A DNA stretch of 64,000 nt from Phycisphaerales bacterium (GTDB lineage: Bacteria; Planctomycetota; Phycisphaerae; Phycisphaerales; UBA1924): contig JAJDDK010000005.1 in NCBI GenBank assembly GCA_029260345.1, positions 62,001-126,000 of the forward strand, read 5' to 3'. Both the position numbers and the translations under genes were made by a program. Shown piece by piece: positions 42,812 to 52,170 of the stretch (its first letter is position 1; each line of letters begins with the position of its first letter). The notes beneath the pieces are model-generated. The model had not been told where the DNA came from. It saw only the letters and a list, made by a program, of their open reading frames with translations, and did not search any database.

Positions 42812-42917
42812 GTTGGCGCCCTCCGTGACTAATCCTGAATGAGTGCGAAAATGAGGCTCAACCCTCATCATAGCGATGGCGGCGCCCTCCAGACCGGCTC
42901 CGCGGGCCGCGCCGAGA

Positions 42918-45458
42918 TCAGAACGGAATATCCGCCGTGAACGTGAACACGCGCGTCTCGTCGCCCTCCTCCTTCAGAAGCGGGAAACCAAAGTCGAACG
43001 CCAGCGGCACCGGCCCCAGCGCCGGCACGCTGATGCGGAATCCGCCGCCCACGCTCACGCGGTAATCCTCAAATCCGATGTCTTCCGTGACCGTGCCAGT
43101 GTCAACGAATCCCACCACGGACACGATCTCCTGAAACACCGGCTGAGTGAACTCCAGACCAGCGAAGAACGACCATCCGCCACCGTTGGCATACGGGCTC
43201 GGCCCACCGGTGTTATTCGCAACGCCGCGCGGCGAAACGCCCTGAAAATCAAATCCGCGGAAGTTTGAGCCGCCGAGATACAACCGCTCATAAATCGGCG
43301 CCTCGTTTCCCTGCGGAATCCACCCCATGGCGATGCGCGTCGAAAGCACGCTCGTGCGCCCAAGCGCATCGCGGTGAATCGGCAGAAACAACTGATGCTC
43401 TGCCGTCAATCGTGTGTAATTAAAGTCGCCGAACACCTGCTCGATGCCCAGTTCCGTCCGCGTGCCCGTCGTCGGGCTGAAGCGTTGCGTCGGCGGCACG
43501 GTGGTGCGCGTCAAACTCAAGCTGACGGCTGAGAAGTTGTGATCGTCGGCGACGGCAAAAGCGTCCACCGGCGCATCGGGTTCGAGATCCGACAGGCTCA
43601 CGGTGTCATTGCGAAAACCAACCTGCGCCACCCAGCGATCACCAAAGCGGCGTCCAAACCCAAACGAACCGCGCAGCCGCTCCTGGTCGTAATCTTCATA
43701 CACGCGCGTGTTGAGCGTGCCCGACAACGACAACGACGTGTTCGTCTCAAGGAGCGAAGGCTCGGTGAAGCTCACGCCGTAGTTTTGAATCTCGGTGCCC
43801 GGCGCGATCGTGATCTGGAGCGTCTGACCGGCGCCGCGAAACGCGCGACGATGAATGACGTCGCCGAAACTGCGCGGCAGATTGCCGATGTCGAAGTTGC
43901 GCTCCGTGATCTGGATCTGACCAATCAGCCCGGAGTCCGCGCTCACCGCCGCGACGAACGTGACCGACCCCGTATTCGCGTCTTCGACTTCGACCAGCAC
44001 GTCGCGATATCCCGGCGCCGTCGGATCCTCCGGTTGCAGCGTGATCTTGGCGCCGCCTTCGGGCTTCTGCGGCGACGAAGCGACAAACAACCGCGATTGC
44101 CGGAGCAACGCTTCAGTCTCCGCAAGATCCTGCACATCCAGGGGGCGTTCCGGTTTCACACGAACGCGCCGAAGAATGACGCCGTTCTTTGTGATCACGT
44201 TGCCAAGAATGACCACTTCACCCGTCATGAAGCGATCGCCCTGACTGACTTGCAGCACGAGATCAACAAACGGCTCATCCGGATCGCGCAATTCCACACG
44301 CCGCACGTCAGCGTCGATATATCCCAGACCGTTGTACGCCTCGCGCACCGTCCGGGCCGCGACCGTGCCGGCGTTATTCGCATACGCATCGCCTGGTTTG
44401 GTCGGGATCAAACCAATCACCTGCATCGGGCTGAAAATCGGCGGCTCGTCCACGCCGTCAATGCGCTCCACACGCACATCGCGCAACCGGTACCGCGGCC
44501 CTTCATCGATCAAGAACGTCGCGATCGCTTCGCGCCCGTTCGGCGCGATCGTCAATTGCCGATCCACGCGCACATCGAGATACCCCGATGACACATAGAA
44601 CTGAATCAACGCCGTTACGTCGTTGTCGAGCGACTCTTCGTTGAGCCCGCCCTTCTTGAGGAGGCCCGCCGTTTTCGTCGAAACGTTTCGGCGCAGTTGC
44701 GTTTCAGTGAACGAATGTCCGCCTTCAAATTGAATGGACATCAGCCGCACGCGCTCGCCTTCGCGCACGCGAAATAGCACCACGCCGTTTTTCAGCTCTT
44801 CTTCATCGACGGTGACGCGCGCCGTGTAATACCCCTTGCCGCGATACAGCTCTTCAATCGCGCGCCGGGCTCGATCAATGCGAAACCGGTCCATCGGCAC
44901 GCCGACCACAAGATTCACATGATGCACGGCTTCGGAAAGGTCCTCATCGGAAATGCGCCGATTGCCCACCGCTTCCACGGCGTTCACGATCGGCGCCTCG
45001 CGCACCACGAACACCACCGTCACCGAACCATCGTCGTGCGGCTCAACCGCGGCCTCCACCGTTTCAAACTCATAGATGCTGTACAGGCGCCGAATGTCTT
45101 CGGTGATCGTCGCCGCTGAAAATGCTTGCCCTTCAGACGTTCGAACCTGATTTCGAGCAAAACCATCAGAAACGCGCGACAAGCCCTCAAAACGAATCTC
45201 GATGACCGGCCGACCTTCATACGGTGAGAGCGTGGACGCGTCCGGTGTGACGCCCGGCTGGGCCCGTGCCTCCGTCGTCCACATCGCGCCAAGTCCAGTC
45301 AAGACAACAACAAACAACGCGATATGCACAGACCAACGTCGTGGCGCTGGGCGCGCAGACGAATTCACCACATCCACGCGGTTAGGAATCGCTTCTGCCA
45401 CTGAGTCCGGACAATACTCGTCACTAACATCACTCACAACCGCCCGACGCGTGAACAA
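42918..45458 (-). CDS. bamA: outer-membrane assembly factor BamA
   Basis: Up to 846 residues. A signal peptide (core HIALFVVVLTGLGAMW, ending about residue 67) is followed by POTRA domains (from about 78, the first with IEIRFEGLSRV; about five in total) and a C-terminal Omp85 beta-barrel with the signature LGGSNFRGFDFQG and terminal ...ADIPF, whose last Phe is the usual barrel signal. First gene of the operon bamA-skp-lpxD-lpxC/fabZ-lpxA. The TTG at 45458 gives an overlong leader; GTG at 45368 or nearby would give a normal signal peptide, so the true start may be downstream. Confidence 0.92.
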   Translation of the reverse strand: MFTRRAVVSDVSDEYCPDSVAEAIPNRVDVVNSSARPAPRRWSVHIALFVVVLTGLGAMWTTEARAQPGVTPDASTLSPYEGRPVIEIRFEGLSRVSDGFARNQVRTSEGQAFSAATITEDIRRLYSIYEFETVEAAVEPHDDGSVTVVFVVREAPIVNAVEAVGNRRISDEDLSEAVHHVNLVVGVPMDRFRIDRARRAIEELYRGKGYYTARVTVDEEELKNGVVLFRVREGERVRLMSIQFEGGHSFTETQLRRNVSTKTAGLLKKGGLNEESLDNDVTALIQFYVSSGYLDVRVDRQLTIAPNGREAIATFLIDEGPRYRLRDVRVERIDGVDEPPIFSPMQVIGLIPTKPGDAYANNAGTVAARTVREAYNGLGYIDADVRRVELRDPDEPFVDLVLQVSQGDRFMTGEVVILGNVITKNGVILRRVRVKPERPLDVQDLAETEALLRQSRLFVASSPQKPEGGAKITLQPEDPTAPGYRDVLVEVEDANTGSVTFVAAVSADSGLIGQIQITERNFDIGNLPRSFGDVIHRRAFRGAGQTLQITIAPGTEIQNYGVSFTEPSLLETNTSLSLSGTLNTRVYEDYDQERLRGSFGFGRRFGDRWVAQVGFRNDTVSLSDLEPDAPVDAFAVADDHNFSAVSLSLTRTTVPPTQRFSPTTGTRTELGIEQVFGDFNYTRLTAEHQLFLPIHRDALGRTSVLSTRIAMGWIPQGNEAPIYERLYLGGSNFRGFDFQGVSPRGVANNTGGPSPYANGGGWSFFAGLEFTQPVFQEIVSVVGFVDTGTVTEDIGFEDYRVSVGGGFRISVPALGPVPLAFDFGFPLLKEEGDETRVFTFTADIPF

Positions 45459-45571
45459 CCTGTGGACATCTTGTCAGGCGGGGTTGCCGCGATTCTTGTC
45501 AGCGCGTACGTTTTCGCGTTCCCGACGCGGGGCCGGGACACGGATGGAAGCCACTCGCGCGGCGTCGAATC

Positions 45572-46000
45572 ATGCATTCGACACCGCCGCAGCACATAGA
45601 TGTCGCACGGATGCAGACCGTTTTGTCGTTGCTTCTTTCAATTCGGAGAGTCGTGCCGCTGCGCTTGACGTGCATCGCCGCCGTTGCGGCATTGTGCATG
45701 GCGTTCGCCGCGGCGGTCCTTTGGACGTGGCTCGACCCCGACGTGCTCGCCGGCGCCGATGCGACCCCGCTCCTCGGATTGCTCGGATTATTTTTGCTTC
45801 CGGCCGGCGTCATCGCAACCTACCGCCTCGATCGCAGGCTCCGTGCTGAAAACAAGAGGCACGATCACCGCGTGGTGCAGCACCAAGCCGAACTCAGCCC
45901 CATCACGGCTGAGCCGGATCGTTCGATTCTGCATCGGGCGCGACCGGATCGACCCGCTCGATCAACACGGGGACGGCGGCTCGCGGCGCCCAGGCCGTAG
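45572..46000 (+). CDS. small two-helix membrane protein, doubtful
   Basis: 142 residues at most (ATG 45572; ATG 45611 is as likely). Two hydrophobic helices (about 32-53 and 65-83) and a basic C-terminal tail. The last 98 nt overlap the converging anti-sigma gene, so the C-terminus may be fortuitous. The hydrophobic pair and codon use look genuine. Family unknown. It lies between the divergent bamA start and the anti-sigma stop. Confidence 0.5.
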   Translation: MHSTPPQHIDVARMQTVLSLLLSIRRVVPLRLTCIAAVAALCMAFAAAVLWTWLDPDVLAGADATPLLGLLGLFLLPAGVIATYRLDRRLRAENKRHDHRVVQHQAELSPITAEPDRSILHRARPDRPARSTRGRRLAAPRP

Positions 46001-47012
46001 GCGGCAATTCCCACCACATCAGGTCATCTGCGACAAACGCCGCCTCAAGCGAGGTTTCATCCGCAAGTTCTTGCAGCCAGGCGCCTTGCACACCACCACC
46101 GACGGCCGTCACGGCAGCGATCAGCCGCGTCATCGCGCCCGGTGTCGTGAGCGCATCCGCCACCACCAGCCGCGCGGCGTCGCCCCCCAGATCATCATTC
46201 ACGTCGACCAGACGTCGCCACCGCGCCGCGGTCGCATCGTCGGTGTCATCCTGCGCCAGCAACGCGTTCTCGACTGCGGACGGGTTCGTCGCGCGCACCA
46301 GCAGCAACATTCGACCTTCAGCCGCAAGCTCAGCGGCCCGGTCAGGCGTCAGTGCAAACTCCGGCGCATGTTCTGCGGGATGAATCAGCCGGAAACGAAG
46401 CGATGCCGCCCCGCCCGAAGGTTCTCTCGAAAAGCCTTCGGAGGACATGGCTTTGGCAGCCAAGCTCTGCCGCCCCGCCGCGATCTCTGCGGGAGGCGCT
46501 TCCGCCAACGTCGCCATAGCGCTGTTGTCTGTGCCGCCCCCCAAATCCATCAACATCGAATCTGATTGCGCATCGGCAAGCTCCGGAGCCATCAGCGATT
46601 CCGGCTCCGCCAGCGCAAACGTCTCATGCTGATCCATAGGGTCGTCAAGCATGAAGAAGCCGACCAGCGACGCCGCGCTCGCTGCGATCACCAAACCCGC
46701 TGCCGCCACAAACCGCACCGGCGTAATTCGAATGCGCTTCGCATGTGATTCCATCGCCGCAACTGAGCCGCCAAACAGCGCATCGCGTTCTGCGATCTCC
46801 ATCGCCGCATCCACCATGCCGCGCGGCGCCCGCACCGCTTCGATCTCCGCAAGCGCCCGCAGCCGGTCACGATCAGCGCGAGCCGCCTCGACCCAAACGC
46901 GCAGCGACGCATCCGCCGCAATCGCTTTCTCCACTTGCGCGGCGGCCTCGGGCGAAAGCTCTTCACCCTCGATCCAGGCCAGCAGGTCATGTTCACTCGG
47001 ACGGTGCGCCAT
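45903..47012 (-). CDS. anti-sigma factor-like membrane protein
   Basis: 369 residues. The N-terminal segment (about 1-80) starts SEHDLLAWIEGEELSPE, like the sigma-binding domain of anti-sigma factors, but shows no HxxxCxxC zinc motif. One membrane helix lies at about 98-120, followed by a large periplasmic domain with a low-complexity acidic linker. It starts 1 nt into the end of the ECF sigma gene, so they are co-transcribed and it probably sequesters that sigma. What signal the outer domain senses is unknown. Confidence 0.78.
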   Translation of the reverse strand: MAHRPSEHDLLAWIEGEELSPEAAAQVEKAIAADASLRVWVEAARADRDRLRALAEIEAVRAPRGMVDAAMEIAERDALFGGSVAAMESHAKRIRITPVRFVAAAGLVIAASAASLVGFFMLDDPMDQHETFALAEPESLMAPELADAQSDSMLMDLGGGTDNSAMATLAEAPPAEIAAGRQSLAAKAMSSEGFSREPSGGAASLRFRLIHPAEHAPEFALTPDRAAELAAEGRMLLLVRATNPSAVENALLAQDDTDDATAARWRRLVDVNDDLGGDAARLVVADALTTPGAMTRLIAAVTAVGGGVQGAWLQELADETSLEAAFVADDLMWWELPPTAWAPRAAVPVLIERVDPVAPDAESNDPAQP

Positions 47013-47653
47013 CAGATCTCATCCTTCACACCGGACACTTCGTCCGGATCGCTCAAAGCCTCCATCGCTTCCCGAAGCGCACTGCGTGCCCGAAACAGGC
47101 GGCTCTTCACGGTGCCAATCGCCAGATCCATCGTCTGAGCGATGTCCCGATAATCCAGCCCGCGAACGTCCCTCAGCGTGAGGATCGCCCGCTGCTCCGG
47201 CTCCAGCGACCGCATCGCCTCAGCAAGCCGACGAAGGTCTTCCTGCAATTCGACGCTCTGACCCGGCTCCGGTTCCCCGCTTTCCAGCAGAGATCGCGGC
47301 ATCTGGCCATCTCCGGTGGTCGCCTCCAGCGATGGCCCCTTGCGGTGCTTCTGCTTCCGCAAATGGCTGATGCACACGTTCATCGCGATCCGCGTCATCC
47401 ACGTCGTGAACTTCGCCCGCTCATCAAATGTGTCGATCGCCCCGATCACGCGCACCATGGTGTCCTGCGCCATGTCCCGCGCGGTTTCGCGATCGCCCAC
47501 GATCCGCATGCACGTCGCAAAAATCTGCTTTTCGTGCCTCGTCAGCAAACGCTCCAGCGCGCCGCGATTCCGCCCCTTGGACGAGAGATACGCGCGAATG
47601 AGCGATGCATCATCAAGAGCGTCCAAACGAATTGGGTCGTCAGATGAAACCAT
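47012..47653 (-). CDS. ECF-family RNA polymerase sigma factor
   Basis: 213 residues. Sigma-2 domain (about 25-98) with DMAQDTMVRVIGAIDTFDER and FTTWMTRIAMNVCISHLRK, and sigma-4 domain (about 145-200) with LRDVRGLDYRDIAQTMDLAIGTVKSRLFR, an intact helix-turn-helix. The linker between them is longer than usual and acidic (EPEPGQSVE). Paired with the anti-sigma gene at its 3' end. Targets unknown; ECF sigma factors usually activate their own promoter, but no clear -35/-10 is seen upstream. Confidence 0.9.
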   Translation of the reverse strand: MVSSDDPIRLDALDDASLIRAYLSSKGRNRGALERLLTRHEKQIFATCMRIVGDRETARDMAQDTMVRVIGAIDTFDERAKFTTWMTRIAMNVCISHLRKQKHRKGPSLEATTGDGQMPRSLLESGEPEPGQSVELQEDLRRLAEAMRSLEPEQRAILTLRDVRGLDYRDIAQTMDLAIGTVKSRLFRARSALREAMEALSDPDEVSGVKDEI

Positions 47654-47755
47654 GAGCGCGTCGCGAGCGGCGGGCGCCGCGTCTTCCTCTCCAACATCGG
47701 CTCACCGCTGGCATCGGCTACGATGGGCCTTTCCCTCATTTTCCAAACCCGCGCC

Positions 47756-49231
47756 ATGACTGATACCACCCCAAACAGCCCGCCGACGCCGGATCCGCTT
47801 TCAGGATACGTCTCTCCGCTCGCAACCCGAAATGCCTCGGCGGAAATGCAGGCGATCTGGTCCCCACGCCGCAAGTTCGGCCTGTGGCGCCGCATCTGGC
47901 TGGCGCTTGCCGAAGCGGAGCAGGAACTCGGCCTGTCGATCACCGACGAACAGCTCGCCGAGCTCCGCGATCATCTCGATCCCACCAATCAGGAACTCGC
48001 CGCCGCCGCCGCGCACGAGAAGCGCCTCCGTCACGACGTGATGGCCCACGTGCACGCCCTGGGCGACGTCGCGCCAGCCGCGCGCCCCATCATCCACCTC
48101 GGCGCCACCAGCCAGTTCATCAACTGCAACACCGAGATCGTCCTGCTGCGCGAATCGCTCGACCTCATCGCCGTGAAGACCGCGCGCGTGATCGATGCCC
48201 TCGCCGACTTCGCCACGACATGGCGCGATCTTCCGACGCTCGCCTTCACGCATTACCAGCCCGCGCAACCAACCACCGTCGGCCGCCGCGCCGCAGGCTG
48301 GGCCTACGACCTCGCCCTCTGCCTCGATCGCATCGAGCACATGCGCGACAGCCTCCGCCTGCGCGGCGTCAAGGGCGCCACCGGCACCCAAGCCTCATTC
48401 CTCGCGCTCTTCGAAGGCGACGCGAGCAAAGTCGACCAGCTCGACATCCTCGTCTGCGACAAACTCGGCTTCGCCGCCGATCAGCGATTGCTCCTCACCG
48501 GGCAGACCTACCCGCGCGTGATTGACGCTTTCGTCCTTTCCGACCTCGCCTCGCACGCCAGCGTCATCCACAAAATCTGCAACGACATTCGCTTGCTCTC
48601 CAACCGCAAGGAACTCGACGAACCCTTCGGCGATTCGCAGATCGGCTCCAGCGCCATGCCGTACAAGCGCAACCCCATGCGCTGCGAACGCGCCACCGGC
48701 CTTGCTCGTTTCGTGATGTCACTCGCGCACAACGCCTACGACACCGCCGCGACGCAGTGGCTCGAACGCACACTCGATGACTCCGCCAACCGTCGCCTCT
48801 CACTTCCCGAATCATTCCTCGCGCTCGACGGTTGTCTCGACATCATGCACAACGTCAGTGGCGGCCTCATCGTTCACGAAGCCACCGTCAACGCCAACCT
48901 CCTCGCTGAACTCCCATTCATGGCCAGCGAAAACCTGATGATGGCCGCCGTCAAACTCGGGCGCGATCGGCAGGAAGTTCACGAAGCCATCCGGCGGCAC
49001 AGCCAGGACGCGGGAACGCGCGTCAAAGACGAAGGCCTTTCAAACGATCTCATCGATCGCCTACGCGATGAACCACTCCTCGCCGGCGTCGATCTCGACC
49101 GCGAACTCGACCCCGCCAAATACGTCGGCCTCGCCCCGCGCCAGGTCGATCGCTTCATCGCCGACGTCGCAACGCCCGTGCGGCAGCGATTTGCGGACCG
49201 TCTCGCCCCGCCCCCGGAACCCAACGTCTGA
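47756..49231 (+). CDS. purB: adenylosuccinate lyase
   Basis: 491 residues. It catalyses two purine steps: SAICAR to AICAR, and adenylosuccinate to AMP. Lyase-1 superfamily signature GSSAMPYKRNP is intact, with the general-base segment around THYQPAQPTT and the flexible loop SSAMPYKRNPMRCE. The C-terminal helical domain runs to about 460, followed by a proline-rich tail. ATG 47756 is preferred to the upstream 47723 because it begins the polar N-terminus normal for the family. Divergent from the ECF sigma gene. Confidence 0.93.
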   Translation: MTDTTPNSPPTPDPLSGYVSPLATRNASAEMQAIWSPRRKFGLWRRIWLALAEAEQELGLSITDEQLAELRDHLDPTNQELAAAAAHEKRLRHDVMAHVHALGDVAPAARPIIHLGATSQFINCNTEIVLLRESLDLIAVKTARVIDALADFATTWRDLPTLAFTHYQPAQPTTVGRRAAGWAYDLALCLDRIEHMRDSLRLRGVKGATGTQASFLALFEGDASKVDQLDILVCDKLGFAADQRLLLTGQTYPRVIDAFVLSDLASHASVIHKICNDIRLLSNRKELDEPFGDSQIGSSAMPYKRNPMRCERATGLARFVMSLAHNAYDTAATQWLERTLDDSANRRLSLPESFLALDGCLDIMHNVSGGLIVHEATVNANLLAELPFMASENLMMAAVKLGRDRQEVHEAIRRHSQDAGTRVKDEGLSNDLIDRLRDEPLLAGVDLDRELDPAKYVGLAPRQVDRFIADVATPVRQRFADRLAPPPEPNV

Positions 49232-49297
49232 TCCCGACCGGCCCGGGCAACCCCGCCGCCGCCCCTCGGTACGATCCGAACGGGAGTCGCCCACCGC

Positions 49298-52132
49298 GTG
49301 ATACGACCAATCATTCAAAATTTGAACGTCACAGCGCTCGCCAAGTGCTGCGTCGCCATCAGCGCCATCGCGCTTATGTGCGCCACAACCGCACGCGCCG
49401 GTGATCCGCTTCCATCGCGCGAAGGCATCCTCGACACCACGCTCGACAACGGCCTGCGCGTTATCGTCGTCCCGCATGACAACCCGCCGGGACGCACCGT
49501 CCTGCGCCTCATCGTCGACGCCGGTTCACTTGACGAACTCGATAACGAGCGCGGCGTTGCGCACGTCATTCAGCACATGGCCTTTCACGGCTCGGATCAA
49601 TTCCCCGCCGGCTCCGCCCGCCGCGTGTTTCAATCACTGGGCATGGAGCTTGACCGACACGAAAACGCCTACACCACGTTCGATCACACCGTGTACACGC
49701 TCAATCTCCCCGGCGTTTCCGAATCCGTCCTCGACAAAGGGTTGACGTTCCTCAGCGACGTGCTCGACGGCCTCACGTTCCCCGACCCCGCAATGGAAAC
49801 CGAGCGCAGCGTCATCCTCGACGAAATGCGCCAGTACGACTCGCCCGAACGACGCGTCTTTCAGCGCATCCTTCCTGCGCTGGCGCCCGGAAGCCTCGTC
49901 AGCGAACGCTTCCCTACCGGCGACACCGAATCCATCGACGCCATGATGCGCGAGCAGTGCGTTGCTTTCTACTCGCGCCTGTACACGCCGGACAACAGCA
50001 CGCTTCTGGTCGTCGGCGATGTTGAGATCGACGCCGTCCGCACGTTGATCGTTGAGCATTTTGCGCCGATCAAGCCGCGAAAGTCCGCGCAGCGCCCCGA
50101 ATCCGGCGTGCGTCCATTCACCGAACAACACGCGCTCGTCGTGACGGATCCCGAACTCGTGCGCGGCGTCGTCGCGGCCATCGCCGTCGGCCCGCCCACC
50201 GAACCCGCCCGTCATGGCTCGCAATTCCGCGACCAACTCGTCGATCAACTCGTACGTCAACTCATCACCCGGCGCCTTGAGGCGAGATCATTCAACGGCG
50301 AGGCGTCTTATGCAGGCAACGGCATGTACGTCGGCAATGCCTACGGCGCCATGTGGATAGGCCAGATCGTTTTAATCGGTCCGTCCAGTCGCTCCCCCGG
50401 CATGCTTGCAGACCTCATCTCCGAAATCGAACGCGCCCGCCAGTACGGATTTACTGACGCTGAAGTGCAACTCGCGCGCGAGACGCTCCTCGCCGAAGCA
50501 CGCTCCATCGCCGAAGGCGAAGCCAATCTGCCCGCGACCTCCATTGCCGGACTCCTGACCGAACCCATCGTCGCAGACGCGCCATTGATTTCGAGCGGAC
50601 AAAACTTTGCCCTTCTCGAAAAACTGCTGCCCACCATCACCGCGGCGAATGTCACCGATCGATTCATCGAGATGTTTGCCCCCGAGCGCACCGCGATCCT
50701 GGTCGAACTCGGCGACGGCGTCCCTGTTCCAACCGAAACTGCGGTGATGAAGGACGTTCGCAGGATCGCAGCACAACCCGTCGCCCCACCCCAATCGCCC
50801 GTTGCGCTTCAGGCGCTTCTGGAAACACCTCCCGGGCGCGCTTCACTGGATTCGGCCGACCTCGACGCCGCCAGTGGTGTGCTGACCATGCACTTCGAGA
50901 ACGGCGTCGTCGCGCACCACCGTTTGATGAACGAGCGCGCCTCCGAAGTCACCCTGCGCCTCACGCTGGCTGGCGGCGAAATCGAAGAGGACGCCACCAC
51001 CCGCGGCCTCACTCGCGCGGCTTCCGTTGTCTTCGATCGCCCTGCAACGCAAACCCTCACCGGCCTTACCGTGCGCGACTTCCTGTCCAGTCGCGGCATT
51101 TCAATTCGATCGCGCGTGTCACTCGACGCCGTCACCATCGAAATTGACACGCCGCGCGATCAGATCAACGCGGCGTTCCAGCTTCTCTACCTCACGCTCA
51201 TCGACCCCATCATCGAACCGGCGGGGCTTGACGATTGGCGCCAGCGCGAAACCGCTCGCGCCCTGCGCCGCAGCACGCAAACTGGCGGCCTCGTCGAAGA
51301 CGCGCTCGTTGCCACCATGTATCCCGCAGACGAAGTGCGCGTGCGATCTCTCACCCCGGAGTTGATCGAACGCATCGACGTGGACGCGGCTCAAACCTGG
51401 CTGCGCAATCTCGTGCTCCGCGCCCCGATCGAACTCTCCATCGTCGGCGACATCTCACGAAGCGCCGCCGCCGAGCTTGCGTCTCGTTACGTCGGCAGCC
51501 TGCCGGCGCGAGCGACGATTGACCACACCGCATTCGCCGAACGACGCAAGGTGCAGCGTGCCAAAGCGCCCTTCAAGCGCACGATCACCACAACGACGCA
51601 GTCCGATCAGGCCGTCGTGGCCGTCGGATTCGTCGGCCCCGACAGTGATGACATCGAAGAGGCGCGCGTGCTCGATGTCGCGGAGCGCGTCCTGCGCCCT
51701 CACCTGATCCAGAAGCTGCGTGATGAACTCGGCCTAGTGTCGTCCGTCACTATGACCAACCGACCCGCACAAGCGCTGCCCGGCTTCGGTCTCTTTCTGG
51801 TGATCGCGCCAACCAGCCCGGCACAATCATCACTCGTCGCCGACCTTATCGATCGCGAGTTTGAACAGCTCGCACTGGGCGGCCCCGGTCTGCTGGATGT
51901 CGTCATCGCACAATCCCAACTCGCCAGCGCCGCAAGTGAATCGCTTCTTGAGCCCGAACACTGGTCGAAGCAGCTCGCCGACATGCGCTATCGCAATCGC
52001 TCGCTCCCCGGCGTCACCCAGAGCGCGACCGCCCATCAGGATGTTGAGCCATCGCACGTGCGAGACGCCCTGGCGCACCGGCTCTCCGTCGGCAACCGCA
52101 TTCGCATCATCATCCTCCCTGAGGACGAATAA
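49298..52132 (+). CDS. exported M16 (pitrilysin-type) protein with catalytic Glu replaced by Gln
   Basis: 944 residues: signal peptide (about 1-34) and four M16-type domains, like PqqL or bacterial zinc proteases. The active-site motif HxxEH reads H89-V-I-Q92-H93: both zinc histidines are present but the catalytic Glu is Gln (codon CAG). The third zinc ligand is plausibly Glu in ETERSVILDEMRQ (about 167-179). The second half has no HxxEH. The same Glu-to-Gln change in insulin-degrading enzyme abolishes catalysis, so this may be a zinc-binding pseudoenzyme. GGGAG precedes GTG 49298. Full length, no frameshift. Confidence 0.87.
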   Translation: MIRPIIQNLNVTALAKCCVAISAIALMCATTARAGDPLPSREGILDTTLDNGLRVIVVPHDNPPGRTVLRLIVDAGSLDELDNERGVAHVIQHMAFHGSDQFPAGSARRVFQSLGMELDRHENAYTTFDHTVYTLNLPGVSESVLDKGLTFLSDVLDGLTFPDPAMETERSVILDEMRQYDSPERRVFQRILPALAPGSLVSERFPTGDTESIDAMMREQCVAFYSRLYTPDNSTLLVVGDVEIDAVRTLIVEHFAPIKPRKSAQRPESGVRPFTEQHALVVTDPELVRGVVAAIAVGPPTEPARHGSQFRDQLVDQLVRQLITRRLEARSFNGEASYAGNGMYVGNAYGAMWIGQIVLIGPSSRSPGMLADLISEIERARQYGFTDAEVQLARETLLAEARSIAEGEANLPATSIAGLLTEPIVADAPLISSGQNFALLEKLLPTITAANVTDRFIEMFAPERTAILVELGDGVPVPTETAVMKDVRRIAAQPVAPPQSPVALQALLETPPGRASLDSADLDAASGVLTMHFENGVVAHHRLMNERASEVTLRLTLAGGEIEEDATTRGLTRAASVVFDRPATQTLTGLTVRDFLSSRGISIRSRVSLDAVTIEIDTPRDQINAAFQLLYLTLIDPIIEPAGLDDWRQRETARALRRSTQTGGLVEDALVATMYPADEVRVRSLTPELIERIDVDAAQTWLRNLVLRAPIELSIVGDISRSAAAELASRYVGSLPARATIDHTAFAERRKVQRAKAPFKRTITTTTQSDQAVVAVGFVGPDSDDIEEARVLDVAERVLRPHLIQKLRDELGLVSSVTMTNRPAQALPGFGLFLVIAPTSPAQSSLVADLIDREFEQLALGGPGLLDVVIAQSQLASAASESLLEPEHWSKQLADMRYRNRSLPGVTQSATAHQDVEPSHVRDALAHRLSVGNRIRIIILPEDE

Positions 52133-52157
52133 TCCGCGAATCACAGGTCGCCGGCGA

Positions 52158-52163
52158 TACACT
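52158..52163 (+). promoter_or_regulatory. -10-like hexamer TACACT, 7 nt before the rmuC ATG
   Basis: TACACT, seven nt, ATG 52171; no Shine-Dalgarno. Confidence 0.5.
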
Positions 52164-52170
52164 CCATTTC

